Assembly: GCA_029942265.1 (NCBI GenBank)
Contig: JAOZTO010000021.1
Location: 1 to 13,591, forward strand
Direction of reading: 5' to 3'
Length of the DNA: 13,591 nt
Source of the DNA: Desulfocapsa sp.
GTDB taxonomy: Bacteria; Desulfobacterota; Desulfobulbia; Desulfobulbales; Desulfocapsaceae
Within the stretch, counting starts at the first letter, position 1, and every line of letters begins with the position of its first letter. The position numbers were made by a program, and so were the translations under genes. Of this stretch, positions 1 through 7,108 are shown in pieces. Under the pieces are notes generated by a model. It had not been told where the DNA came from. It saw only the letters and a list, made by a program, of their open reading frames with translations, and did no database searches.

Positions 1-80
1 ATTCCGCATAACTGACGGTAGTTGCGCTATTAATTAGTTTTCGTTCAGGCACTAAGTAGAAGTTTTCAGTAACGAAAAAA

Positions 81-611
81 ATGAAAATTTCTCAAGAATC
101 CATCAAGATTGAATTAGCAACAAAGCATGATGTAAAGTCAGTCTTTACACTTTTGTCTAGATGCAAAGATTATCTTATCGAACAAGGTATTTTTCAATGG
201 AATGCAGAATATCCAAACTTAAAATATGTCGAAAATGATATCGCTAAAAGTTCACTGGTTAAACTCACCAACGGCAGCCAACTCATTGGAATTGTAAGCT
301 TTGACGATTTCCAAGAGCCGGAATACAGGACTGTCAATTGGCTGATCAATTGTGAACCAATTGCTGTAATTCATCGCTTAGCCGTTGATCCACTATTTCA
401 AGAAAATGGTTTTGCCACAATATTAATGAACTTTGCTGAAAAATCGATATCGGAAGCAGCTTTTCAGGCGATTCGTCTTGATGCATATAGTGGCAACGAA
501 AAGGTGTTAGGATTCTACAACACGTTGGGATATAAAATGATTGGGAAAATAAACTATCCGAGAACAAGTCTGCCTTTTATATGTATGGAGAAGTCACTCG
601 CCATTGGATAG
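81..611 (+). CDS. GNAT-family N-acetyltransferase (substrate unknown)
   Basis: A 176-residue protein of the GCN5-related N-acetyltransferase fold, which moves an acetyl group from acetyl-CoA to an amine. The acetyl-CoA binding motif A is visible at residues 97-116 (IHRLAVDPLFQENGFATILM), with QENGFA standing for the usual Q/R-x-x-G-x-G/A pyrophosphate loop. Motif B follows at 132-151 (RLDAYSGNEKVLGFYNTLGY), with the common FYxxLGY ending. The length is typical for a single-domain GNAT. The ATG has no clear Shine-Dalgarno sequence, only an A-rich run. It stands alone, convergent with cvpA, and nothing beside it suggests a substrate. It could act on a small metabolite, an antibiotic or a protein N-terminus. 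The family call is firm; the function is open. Confidence 0.88.
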   Translation: MKISQESIKIELATKHDVKSVFTLLSRCKDYLIEQGIFQWNAEYPNLKYVENDIAKSSLVKLTNGSQLIGIVSFDDFQEPEYRTVNWLINCEPIAVIHRLAVDPLFQENGFATILMNFAEKSISEAAFQAIRLDAYSGNEKVLGFYNTLGYKMIGKINYPRTSLPFICMEKSLAIG

Positions 612-683
612 GGGACAAGAATTACCCCAGAACTGGGTGCTTGAAAAAAACACACGAAACAAACATACATATTGAAGTTTTCC
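612..683. other. Convergent GNAT/cvpA spacer, possible dispersed repeat
   Basis: This 72-bp spacer separates two convergent genes. It holds a small perfect dyad, CCCAG-AA-CTGGG at 627-638, which has no T-run immediately after it on either strand, so it is not a standard intrinsic terminator. A plus-strand reading frame runs from inside the end of the GNAT gene (581) through the spacer and antisense into cvpA. Its early residues include KNYPRTGCLKKTHETNIHIE. This resembles spurious peptides I associate with dispersed intergenic repeats in related genomes, but that is recall, not evidence in this window. Confidence 0.25.
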
Positions 684-1289
684 CTACTCTTTTCCTGGAG
701 AATCCGTGGGTACAAATGGTCGGACACCATCTGCGGTTTTTTTTTCATCCTTCTGGGATTGTGCAGCTATGGCTGGTTTTTTCTGTAAAAACGTTTCACG
801 CAGCGTATCATCCTTTATCAGACTTCGGAAATATTCTGTCCCTTGATGCACGTAAGGGTAAAATTGGCCGCTCCGTAGCATAGTATTTTCAGGCGACAAT
901 GTACCAGAAAGAATCATATTCAATAAGACAATAATAACACATGCTTTTATGCAACCAAGAACGCCCCCAAGTATTTTATCAAACCATCCGGCAACGGTTA
1001 TCTCGACAACTCTAGTCAATACTTTTCCAAAGAGCATAACCAATACATAGGTGATAGCAAAAAGAATTACACATGAACTCCAGAAAACCACCTGAGGATT
1101 ATCAGATAGCCCTCGTAAAAAAGGAAAAAGTTTGTCATGATACTGCCCAGCAACGACATAGCCCGCAAGCAAAGCAATCAAAGTGGTAACCTGACCTAAA
1201 AAGCCAACCCACAATCCACGAACTATAAATAGAAAAAGCAGCGCTATGATGACAAAGTCAAACCCTGTCAGGTGAAAAGCATTATCCAT
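684..1289 (-). CDS. cvpA: CvpA family inner-membrane protein
   Basis: A 201-residue membrane protein of the CvpA/colicin V production family. About four hydrophobic segments are visible (roughly residues 9-24, 28-48, 67-88 and 108-128), with the family pattern GWFDKILGGVLGCIKACVII at 101-120 linking segments three and four. A polar tail rich in Lys, Asp and Pro (about 165-201) is probably extramembrane. In E. coli CvpA is needed for colicin V export and for envelope robustness; its biochemical role is unsettled. I chose the ATG at 1289 because GGAGGA lies five bases upstream; an in-frame TTG at 1310 would add seven residues but swallow that site. It is divergent from the phosphopantetheinyl transferase gene. 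Confidence 0.87.
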   Translation of the reverse strand: MDNAFHLTGFDFVIIALLFLFIVRGLWVGFLGQVTTLIALLAGYVVAGQYHDKLFPFLRGLSDNPQVVFWSSCVILFAITYVLVMLFGKVLTRVVEITVAGWFDKILGGVLGCIKACVIIVLLNMILSGTLSPENTMLRSGQFYPYVHQGTEYFRSLIKDDTLRETFLQKKPAIAAQSQKDEKKTADGVRPFVPTDSPGKE

Positions 1290-1300
1290 TAGTTCCTCCG
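1284..1300 (-). promoter_or_regulatory. Ribosome binding site that fixes the cvpA start
   Basis: On the minus strand GGAGGAACTAATG places a strong Shine-Dalgarno five bases before the ATG at 1289. This decides against the upstream in-frame TTG at 1310. Confidence 0.75.
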
Positions 1301-1332
1301 TTTTACACAATCTGACAAATTGGTTATATTAT

Positions 1333-1361
1333 TGAACATCAACGATGTTCATAGTAAATAT
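1333..1361 (+). promoter_or_regulatory. Candidate promoter with overlapping 17-bp operator-like dyad
   Basis: A perfect inverted repeat GAACATC-AAC-GATGTTC occupies 1334-1350 in the 122-bp divergent gap between cvpA and the phosphopantetheinyl transferase gene. It overlaps a possible sigma-70 promoter for the plus strand: TTGAAC at 1333-1338 and AAATAT at 1356-1361, 17 bp apart. The -10 match is weak. A dyad of this size covering the -35 and spacer is the usual shape of a repressor site, but I cannot name the regulator. Confidence 0.35.
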
Positions 1362-1411
1362 TTGGACAGTGCCTCCAGATCGAACAACCATAAAATCAAA
1401 AATACTTTTTT

Positions 1412-2215
1412 ATGCCTACTCAAAAAAAACCAACACATCCGAGATTTAAGTCACTACCCCAAAGTATTTCAGACTTGAGTAGCACTCTGTTTCCAAACGC
1501 TAAAGCATCCGTTGCCATTCTAGCACTAACAGACAGTAATATACAAACAAAATACACAAAAAAACAGTGGCTTCACAAAAAAGAGCTATTAAAACTCTCA
1601 AATTTTACGTACAAAAAAAGATACCGAGAGTGGATAGGCGGAAGAATCTGCTCAAAACAGAGTCTTTTGGCATATTTTGAGCAACAGCATATCTCCAGCA
1701 ATATTCCCGAGCACCACTGCTATAGAATATGCTCAGAAAAGTCTGGAAGACCTTATTTTTCAGGGCTAAACAACACTATCTCCAAATCTCCTGATCTTTC
1801 CATCAGCCATTCAAAAAACTATGCGGCTGCATTGGTCAGTGCTGTTCACTGTGGAATTGACATCCAGTATTCTGCTGATAATCTGCCCCGCGTACAAGAT
1901 CGATTCAGTATAAAAAATGAACTATTGCTCCTGAAACAAAAATTATCGCATCTATCAACTCTACAGCATCTCACACTGCTCTGGGCTGGGAAGGAAGCTG
2001 TAAAGAAAATGCTCAGCCATGAGGGTATGCCTGGATTTCAGGAACTTACTCTTAATGCAGTATCTGTTTATGATTCTTCAACAGCAAGTTTGCATTTCAC
2101 AAAAGATAATGGAAATACTTATGCTGCAGTTGTTGGAATTTTTGACAATCATTACGCTTTAGCGCTTTGCTGCGAAACTGACAATCATTCAACTCCTAAT
2201 CAACACCATGCCTGA
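1412..2215 (+). CDS. Sfp-type 4'-phosphopantetheinyl transferase
   Basis: A 267-residue Sfp/Gsp/HetI-type enzyme that transfers the 4'-phosphopantetheine arm of CoA to a serine of a carrier protein. Visible family signatures are EWIGGRICSK (73-82), GRPYF (112-116), the SISHS strand (130-134), CGIDIQ (147-152) and LLWAGKEAVKK (189-199). The likely magnesium ligands are D150 and E195; the position held by Glu in Sfp (GIDxE) is Gln152 here. Composition is AT-rich and lysine-rich, and no ribosome binding site is evident before the ATG. Its 3' end overlaps the mutM start by 8 bp (ATGCCTGA), so the two are almost certainly co-translated. No carrier protein, fatty-acid, polyketide or peptide synthase gene is in the window, so its acceptor, possibly the fatty-acid ACP, is unknown. 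Confidence 0.85.
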   Translation: MPTQKKPTHPRFKSLPQSISDLSSTLFPNAKASVAILALTDSNIQTKYTKKQWLHKKELLKLSNFTYKKRYREWIGGRICSKQSLLAYFEQQHISSNIPEHHCYRICSEKSGRPYFSGLNNTISKSPDLSISHSKNYAAALVSAVHCGIDIQYSADNLPRVQDRFSIKNELLLLKQKLSHLSTLQHLTLLWAGKEAVKKMLSHEGMPGFQELTLNAVSVYDSSTASLHFTKDNGNTYAAVVGIFDNHYALALCCETDNHSTPNQHHA

Positions 2216-3047
2216 ACTCCCCGAAGTAGAAGTTATCTGCCAAGGTCTGTTAATTCACCTTCTCGACAGAACCATTACCTCTGTCCACTGTTCCGGAAAA
2301 CAACTTCGTGCAACTGTTCCCTGTAAAGAGATGCAGACAAAACTTTCTGGAAAGCGAATATGCGACCTTAGCAGGAGAGCAAAGTATCTTATCCTTACAA
2401 CTGAGTGTGGTGCGGCTATTATCTTTCACTTGGGAATGACAGGAAACATGGGTATCTTTGACGTGAAATCCACCATAAAAAAACACGATCATGTTCGCTG
2501 GACGCTGGATAACAACACTGAACTCAGATTTAATGACCCTAGACGATTTGGGGCTGTTCATTTTATTTCGACAGAAAATGCAGCTGAAGAGATACACCAT
2601 TTTTTCGCCAATACAGGCCCCGAACCATTCTCCCGCACATGTTCAGTCGCCTATCTCACGAAACGAGCCGCCCCTCGTAAGATTGCCATCAAAAAATTCA
2701 TTATGGACAATCATGTAATTGCTGGGATAGGGAATATATATGCCAACGAGACGCTATTTCGCGCAGGTATTCATCCAGAGCGACCGTCCTGCTCACTATC
2801 AAAAGCAGAATGGAAGCTGCTACTTAGCACTATCAGAAAGACACTCAAACATGCCATTGCGTGTGGAGGCTCCACTATCAGTGATTTTCGTGGCGCATCA
2901 GGAGATGGGGGATATTTCCAAATGAATTTTCGCATTTATGGTAAAGCCGGACAAAATTGCCTGAATTGTGGAGGTGTTATCAAAAAGATCAATATTGGTG
3001 GGCGCAGTTCGTTCTTTTGCCCAACGTGTCAGCCAGAAAAAGTGTAA
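2208..3047 (+). CDS. mutM: Formamidopyrimidine-DNA glycosylase (Fpg/MutM)
   Basis: Bifunctional DNA glycosylase/AP lyase of base-excision repair, removing 8-oxoguanine and formamidopyrimidines from oxidised DNA. The 279-residue length fits the family. The diagnostic N-terminus PELPEVE provides the catalytic proline after Met removal plus Glu3. The conserved lysine is in RRAKYL (K59), HLGMTG is at 74-79, FNDPRRFG at 108-115 and the helix-two-turn-helix segment GIGNIYANE at 173-181. The C-terminal zinc finger has C251-x2-C254 and C271-x2-C274, with the Arg of its beta-loop at R266. All key residues are intact, so it should be active. Translation probably couples to the overlapping upstream gene. 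Its last 19 bp overlap the end of convergent moeA. Confidence 0.97.
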   Translation: MPELPEVEVICQGLLIHLLDRTITSVHCSGKQLRATVPCKEMQTKLSGKRICDLSRRAKYLILTTECGAAIIFHLGMTGNMGIFDVKSTIKKHDHVRWTLDNNTELRFNDPRRFGAVHFISTENAAEEIHHFFANTGPEPFSRTCSVAYLTKRAAPRKIAIKKFIMDNHVIAGIGNIYANETLFRAGIHPERPSCSLSKAEWKLLLSTIRKTLKHAIACGGSTISDFRGASGDGGYFQMNFRIYGKAGQNCLNCGGVIKKINIGGRSSFFCPTCQPEKV

Positions 3048-4285
3048 TCCAAAAGATGAATCAATACCTTTTCACCAGCTCGCATCTGCCTTCTTCCTAC
3101 CGGACAATAGATATAACAATTTGATCTTTCACTTCTTTCTGTGGGTCGGACATGACAAGTTCCTTCCTCAAAATACAAACTAGCATTTTTCAGTCGTGCC
3201 AATCCTCCTTTAGAAAGAAAAATATCTTCTGTCAAATGAGCCTCAATCTCCTGTAACTCACACTGTTCTGCTCCTTGAAGCGCTAAGATTGCTGGTCTTA
3301 TCAGCTCGTTAAACAGGAGATGCACGGCAGGAGGAGGCCCTGGCAGTCCAAAAAACAGTGTATTTCCAAATGTACCAAAGAGCGTTGACTTCCCCGGCAA
3401 CAGATTAAGAGAACTGTATATTATTTCACCGCCGGAACGACAAAATACTTCTTTGATAAAGTCATATTTTCCAGGCCCCATACCGCCTGTACTGACAATA
3501 ATATCGCATCCTGTTCCAACAATTTCATTTAAAGTTTCAACAACCGCATCAGGATCATCCACCACAGCATACTGTCCCTGTAACTCTGCTCCACACTGAG
3601 TGGTAAGACTTTGTAGCAATGGACTATTGGCTGATATTTTTTTTCCTGCAATTTTCTCGTCAGCGCTATATACCAGCTCGTTCCCTGTGCAAAAATAACT
3701 CAGCTGTGGTTTTCTCACAACTTGCACAGTGGCATATCCAACTCCTGCAAGTAGAATAAGCTGTTCATGGCTGATCCGTTTGCCTTCTGCTGCAAGCACA
3801 CGCCCCTCAGCAATTTCACTTCCTTTTGCGTGAATAAATGTTTTTGGCTGACCGGATATATAGTCACAATCCACAGTAAGACTAGAGCCATCAACGACAC
3901 ACAGCTCCTGTGGAATAACTAGAGCGCATTGCAATGGAAGAAGACCACCTGTCATGATTCGTATGGCTTCTCCCGGTTGTAACATCAGTTCTCTAGTGTC
4001 GCCTGCTGCCACTTCATCAATAATCTGGTATATAAAAGATGATTTTTTTGGCGCTGTACCATCCATCTGTCCAATAGCGTACCCATCACGTAATGACTGG
4101 TCGTATCCTGGCAGAGGGGCGAGTGCAACAAGTGGGTTTGCTGGATACCGTCCAGCGCTTTTTGCTAAAGCAATCTGCTCGACAGATAACCTTGTGCAGG
4201 CATCACGAATCAGAGCTTGCGCTTCTTTTAATTCAATGGAATGTACACTTTTGATAGAGTTGCAAAAATTCTTCATAATAGACAC
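3029..4285 (-). CDS. moeA: Molybdopterin molybdotransferase (MoeA family)
   Basis: MoeA inserts molybdate into adenylylated molybdopterin, the last step of molybdenum cofactor synthesis. The 418-residue protein shows the family order: DGYAI at 67-71 (usual MDGYA, catalytic Asp kept), IMTGGLLP at 110-117, TGNELV at 200-205, STGGMGPGKYDF at 265-276 (usual SGGVSxGxxD) and GLPGPPPAV at 313-321 (usual GLPGNPVSA), then the C-terminal domain IV. Several of these loops are divergent, so a specialised paralogue is possible. I keep the GTG start at 4285, since GGAG sits eight bases upstream; the ATG at 4276 would be too far from it. A molybdenum cofactor enzyme suits an anaerobe, although no molybdoenzyme gene is nearby. 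It is divergent from hpt. Confidence 0.9.
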   Translation of the reverse strand: MSIMKNFCNSIKSVHSIELKEAQALIRDACTRLSVEQIALAKSAGRYPANPLVALAPLPGYDQSLRDGYAIGQMDGTAPKKSSFIYQIIDEVAAGDTRELMLQPGEAIRIMTGGLLPLQCALVIPQELCVVDGSSLTVDCDYISGQPKTFIHAKGSEIAEGRVLAAEGKRISHEQLILLAGVGYATVQVVRKPQLSYFCTGNELVYSADEKIAGKKISANSPLLQSLTTQCGAELQGQYAVVDDPDAVVETLNEIVGTGCDIIVSTGGMGPGKYDFIKEVFCRSGGEIIYSSLNLLPGKSTLFGTFGNTLFFGLPGPPPAVHLLFNELIRPAILALQGAEQCELQEIEAHLTEDIFLSKGGLARLKNASLYFEEGTCHVRPTERSERSNCYIYCPVGRRQMRAGEKVLIHLLDYTFSG

Positions 4286-4360
4286 TTGATGGACTCCACT
4301 AGACCACAGCTGAATAGTTACCTATTTATCAACATAATAAAACAGTTTGCTACCTTTTTC

Positions 4361-4396
4361 TTGACTTTGATCGAAAGGTACAGAATAGTGCATAAT
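4361..4396 (+). promoter_or_regulatory. Candidate sigma-70 promoter for hpt-elbB
   Basis: The 180-bp divergent gap between moeA and hpt holds two overlapping promoter readings. One is TTGACT at 4361-4366 with AATAGT at 4384-4389 (17-bp spacer). The other is TTGATC at 4367-4372 with CATAAT at 4391-4396 (18-bp spacer). Either would leave a leader of about 65-75 nt before hpt. Confidence 0.45.
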
Positions 4397-4465
4397 TTAC
4401 TTAGGGCTCCCAACAACAAACAGTGAGCTGGAATTATTCTCTTCTCCAATTTTCCTCAAAATATA

Positions 4466-4990
4466 ATGGATTCTTCAAACAAAGAACTTGTACTTAATCA
4501 GCAAACAATCCACAATCGCGTCCAGGAGCTTGGCCAGGAAATCGCCAAGGACTACCAAGACAAAGAGCTTGTGGTTATCGGAGTACTCAAAGGCGCATTT
4601 GTCTTTATGGCCGATCTGGTTCGGGCAATTGACCTGCCCCTTTCAACTGATTTTATTCAAGTTTCATCCTATGGTGACAGCACTACATCTTCTGGAAAAA
4701 TCACTCTTGTTTCCAGTCCAAAACAGCTTATCAAAGATTGCCATGTGCTCCTTGTGGAAGATATCATCGACACCGGGCTCACTATGCAGTGGCTTGCACG
4801 TCACTTTAGCGAACTGGGTGCTGCCTCGGTGCGCATCTGCTCACTTATTGACAAAGCAGAAAGACGCGAGCACACAATCACCATAGACTATGCTGGTTTT
4901 GCCATCTCACAAGGTTTTCTTATTGGATACGGGCTGGATTACGAGGAAAAATACCGTAATCTCCCAGCAATCTATCATCTTAACATCTGA
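4466..4990 (+). CDS. hpt: Hypoxanthine phosphoribosyltransferase
   Basis: Purine salvage enzyme that joins hypoxanthine (or guanine) to PRPP, giving IMP or GMP in the cytoplasm. The 174 residues match the bacterial family closely: GVLKGAF (39-45), the mobile loop with SSYGDST (67-73), the PRPP-binding motif LLVEDIIDTG (95-104), the base-contacting lysine in LIDKAERR (127-134), and GYGLDYEEKYRNLP (154-167) near the C-terminus. No clear Shine-Dalgarno precedes the ATG, but length and alignment support this start. elbB begins five bases after its stop, so the two form an operon. Confidence 0.96.
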   Translation: MDSSNKELVLNQQTIHNRVQELGQEIAKDYQDKELVVIGVLKGAFVFMADLVRAIDLPLSTDFIQVSSYGDSTTSSGKITLVSSPKQLIKDCHVLLVEDIIDTGLTMQWLARHFSELGAASVRICSLIDKAERREHTITIDYAGFAISQGFLIGYGLDYEEKYRNLPAIYHLNI

Positions 4991-4995
4991 ATCTC

Positions 4996-5649
4996 ATGAA
5001 CAAAAAATCCATTGCAGTGATTCTATCAGGCTGCGGACGACTCGACGGTTCTGAAATCCACGAGGCCACTCTCACACTCTGGGCCATCCACAAAAATGGC
5101 GCAGAGTATCAATGTTATGCGCCAGATATCAAACAGCACCACGTTGTCAATCATCTCGACGGACAAGAGATGCAAGAAGAACGTAATGTACTTATTGAAT
5201 CAGCTCGCATTGCTAGAGGTGAAGTCCTTAACCTTGCAGATTTTCAGGAATCATTACATGATGGCCTGATCATCCCCGGAGGATTTGGAGCTGCAAAAAA
5301 TCTTTCAAGCTACGCCTATGATGGATCAAATTGCCAGGTAAATACAGATGTTCGAAATGCTATCCTTGCAATGAAAAAGAGTAACAAACCAATCGGAGCA
5401 CTCTGTATTGCTCCAACTATCCTCGCAAACGTTTTGAAGCAAGTCGAACTGACAATTGGCCAGGACAAAACCACTGCAGAAAACATTATTGCAATGGGAG
5501 CACGGCATACAACAACGTTACAGGGTGAAGTTGTTGTTGATAAAAAGAACAAAATCGTGACGACAGCCTGCTATATGCTGGATGCACGAGTAGATCAAAT
5601 TGGTGATGGAATAGATCGTTTAGTGCAGGAATTAGTAAAACTGATGTGA
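4996..5649 (+). CDS. elbB: ElbB-type glyoxalase (DJ-1/PfpI superfamily)
   Basis: A 217-residue member of the DJ-1/PfpI superfamily, strikingly like E. coli ElbB (formerly linked to isoprenoid synthesis, also reported as a glyoxalase). Shared signatures are ILSGCGRLDGSEIHEA at 9-24, YAPD at 41-44, RNVLIESARIARG at 63-75, IIPGGFGAAKNLS at 92-104 and the nucleophile elbow GALCIAP at 134-140, with Cys137 the likely catalytic thiol and E20 the candidate partner acid. It probably detoxifies reactive dicarbonyls or acts as a stress-linked hydrolase; the physiological substrate is uncertain. It follows hpt by five bases without its own ribosome binding site, which implies translational coupling. A tight hairpin follows the stop. 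Confidence 0.93.
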   Translation: MNKKSIAVILSGCGRLDGSEIHEATLTLWAIHKNGAEYQCYAPDIKQHHVVNHLDGQEMQEERNVLIESARIARGEVLNLADFQESLHDGLIIPGGFGAAKNLSSYAYDGSNCQVNTDVRNAILAMKKSNKPIGALCIAPTILANVLKQVELTIGQDKTTAENIIAMGARHTTTLQGEVVVDKKNKIVTTACYMLDARVDQIGDGIDRLVQELVKLM

Positions 5650-5651
5650 CT

Positions 5652-5673
5652 GTATCTGTTCAGATACTTATTT
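5652..5673 (+). terminator. Compact hairpin between convergent elbB and mnmE
   Basis: GTATCTG-TT-CAGATAC (5652-5667) is a perfect dyad filling the 18-bp gap between the elbB and mnmE stop codons. TTATTT follows on the plus strand, and the mirrored A/T context follows on the minus strand. The stem is short and AT-rich, so it would be a weak, possibly bidirectional intrinsic terminator. Confidence 0.42.
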
Positions 5674-7056
5674 CCCCAGGCAGAACTGCTCAAATATTAC
5701 ATCAAGTACATCTTCTGTTGTGGTAACACCAACGATTTCATTTAACTGTTCAAGGCAATCCTGAATATCAATTGCGAGAAGATCACTTGTTATTTTCATA
5801 TCCAGTCCCTCGCCAAGCCTTACAGCAGCTGCTTCTGCATATTGCAACGCCACCTTATGCCGCACATTTGGGGCGCATCCTTCTTCCTGCCATTGATCTT
5901 TACCAGCAATAACTGATCGGAAGATGCCATCCTTAAGCTCAGCAATGCCCTCTTGTTGCTTTGCTGAAATATGGATGGGAGAAATAGGTTTATCGGCTAT
6001 TCCAGGTAAATCTGGTAAAAATGAAGCGTCATTAAGAAGATCACTCTTATTGATCAGCAAAAGTAAGGGCTTGTGACCGACTTTTTCAAAGAGTCTCCTG
6101 TCCTCTTTTTCAACTCCACGTTCTGCATCGAGCATAAACAAAACCAGATCAGCCTGATCTATCTGTTTTCTTGCCCGTTCAATTCCTAGCAGTTCTACTT
6201 CATCGGCATCTTCCCTGATACCTGCTGTATCAACAATGCGTACCGGGATTCCCTGAATGTCAAGATACTCCTCAATCGTATCACGGGTAGTGCCGGGAAT
6301 AGCGGTCACAAGTGCTCGTTCTTCCTGAAGTAATGTATTTAGAAGACTGGATTTTCCAACATTTGGTAGCCCGACAATAACCACAGAAATCCCATCTCTG
6401 AAAATCTTACCTTCTTCTGCCTGAAATAGTAGCTGCTTAAGAGGTGCAAGCACATCTCTCTGCACCTGTTGGCCAAGAGCCACATGCTGTACTATTTCGA
6501 CATCTTCATCGGGAAAATCGATGGCAACTTCAACTACAGCGCTCATCTGTACGAGGGCGGCACGAATAGTATCAACCTGAGTGTACAAACTACCACCAAG
6601 CTGATCAAGAGCCATATCCATCCCTTTGCGAGTCTTTGCTGCAAGGATGTCTATAACTGCTTCTGCACGTGTGAGATCAATCCTGCCATTGAGATAGGCA
6701 AGCTTTGTAAATTCTCCAGGTGCCGCTAGACGCACACCAAGGGCAATGAGTAATTCCAGGATAGACTGCAGGACAAGAATATTCCCGTGGCAATGAATTT
6801 CAACCACATCCTCACGGGTATATGTTTTTGGTGCGGCCATAAATACGACCAGCACCTCATCAAGGGTTTTATCTGTATCCGGGTGGACAATACACCCATA
6901 ATAGAGGCGATGGCTTTCAAAAGAACAGCTTCCTGTATGCGGATGAAAGAGCGTTTTCAGATGTGCCAGCGACTGCGTACCACTCATGCGAATGATACCT
7001 ATCCCACCAGATCCAGGTGGTGTGGATATTGCCGCAATTGTTTTACTGCTTTCCAT
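5668..7056 (-). CDS. mnmE: tRNA uridine-5-carboxymethylaminomethyl GTPase MnmE
   Basis: Potassium-activated GTPase that, with MnmG, modifies C5 of wobble uridine-34 in tRNAs reading two-codon boxes. With the chosen start it is 462 residues, close to E. coli's 454. The N-terminal folate-binding domain opens with TIAAISTPPGSGGIGIIRMS. The G domain carries G1 GLPNVGKSS (229-237), G2 TTRDT (256-260), G3 DTAG (276-279) and G4 NKSD (336-339). The C-terminus ends FCLGK with the family cysteine C459. The ATG at 7056 matches the usual family N-terminus; an in-frame TTG at 7074 would add six residues. Neither has a good ribosome binding site. It is the last gene of the rpmH cluster; no mnmG is in the window. 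Confidence 0.97.
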   Translation of the reverse strand: MESSKTIAAISTPPGSGGIGIIRMSGTQSLAHLKTLFHPHTGSCSFESHRLYYGCIVHPDTDKTLDEVLVVFMAAPKTYTREDVVEIHCHGNILVLQSILELLIALGVRLAAPGEFTKLAYLNGRIDLTRAEAVIDILAAKTRKGMDMALDQLGGSLYTQVDTIRAALVQMSAVVEVAIDFPDEDVEIVQHVALGQQVQRDVLAPLKQLLFQAEEGKIFRDGISVVIVGLPNVGKSSLLNTLLQEERALVTAIPGTTRDTIEEYLDIQGIPVRIVDTAGIREDADEVELLGIERARKQIDQADLVLFMLDAERGVEKEDRRLFEKVGHKPLLLLINKSDLLNDASFLPDLPGIADKPISPIHISAKQQEGIAELKDGIFRSVIAGKDQWQEEGCAPNVRHKVALQYAEAAAVRLGEGLDMKITSDLLAIDIQDCLEQLNEIVGVTTTEDVLDVIFEQFCLGK

Positions 7057-7108
7057 ATGTTTCGTCAAAATCAAGTGTGATGGCGTAGCAAAAACTCTCC
7101 ATCAAGTG

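Noticed and set aside
1..80. Possible integron attC-like or promoter structure upstream of the GNAT gene
   Set aside because: No match to attC core sites and only a 4-bp AACT/AGTT dyad. GNAT genes are common cassette cargo, but nothing else supports it.
57..684. Shared GAAGTTTTC on both sides of the GNAT gene as a possible target-site duplication
   Set aside because: Nine bases in an AT-rich context, with differing flanks and no terminal inverted repeats.
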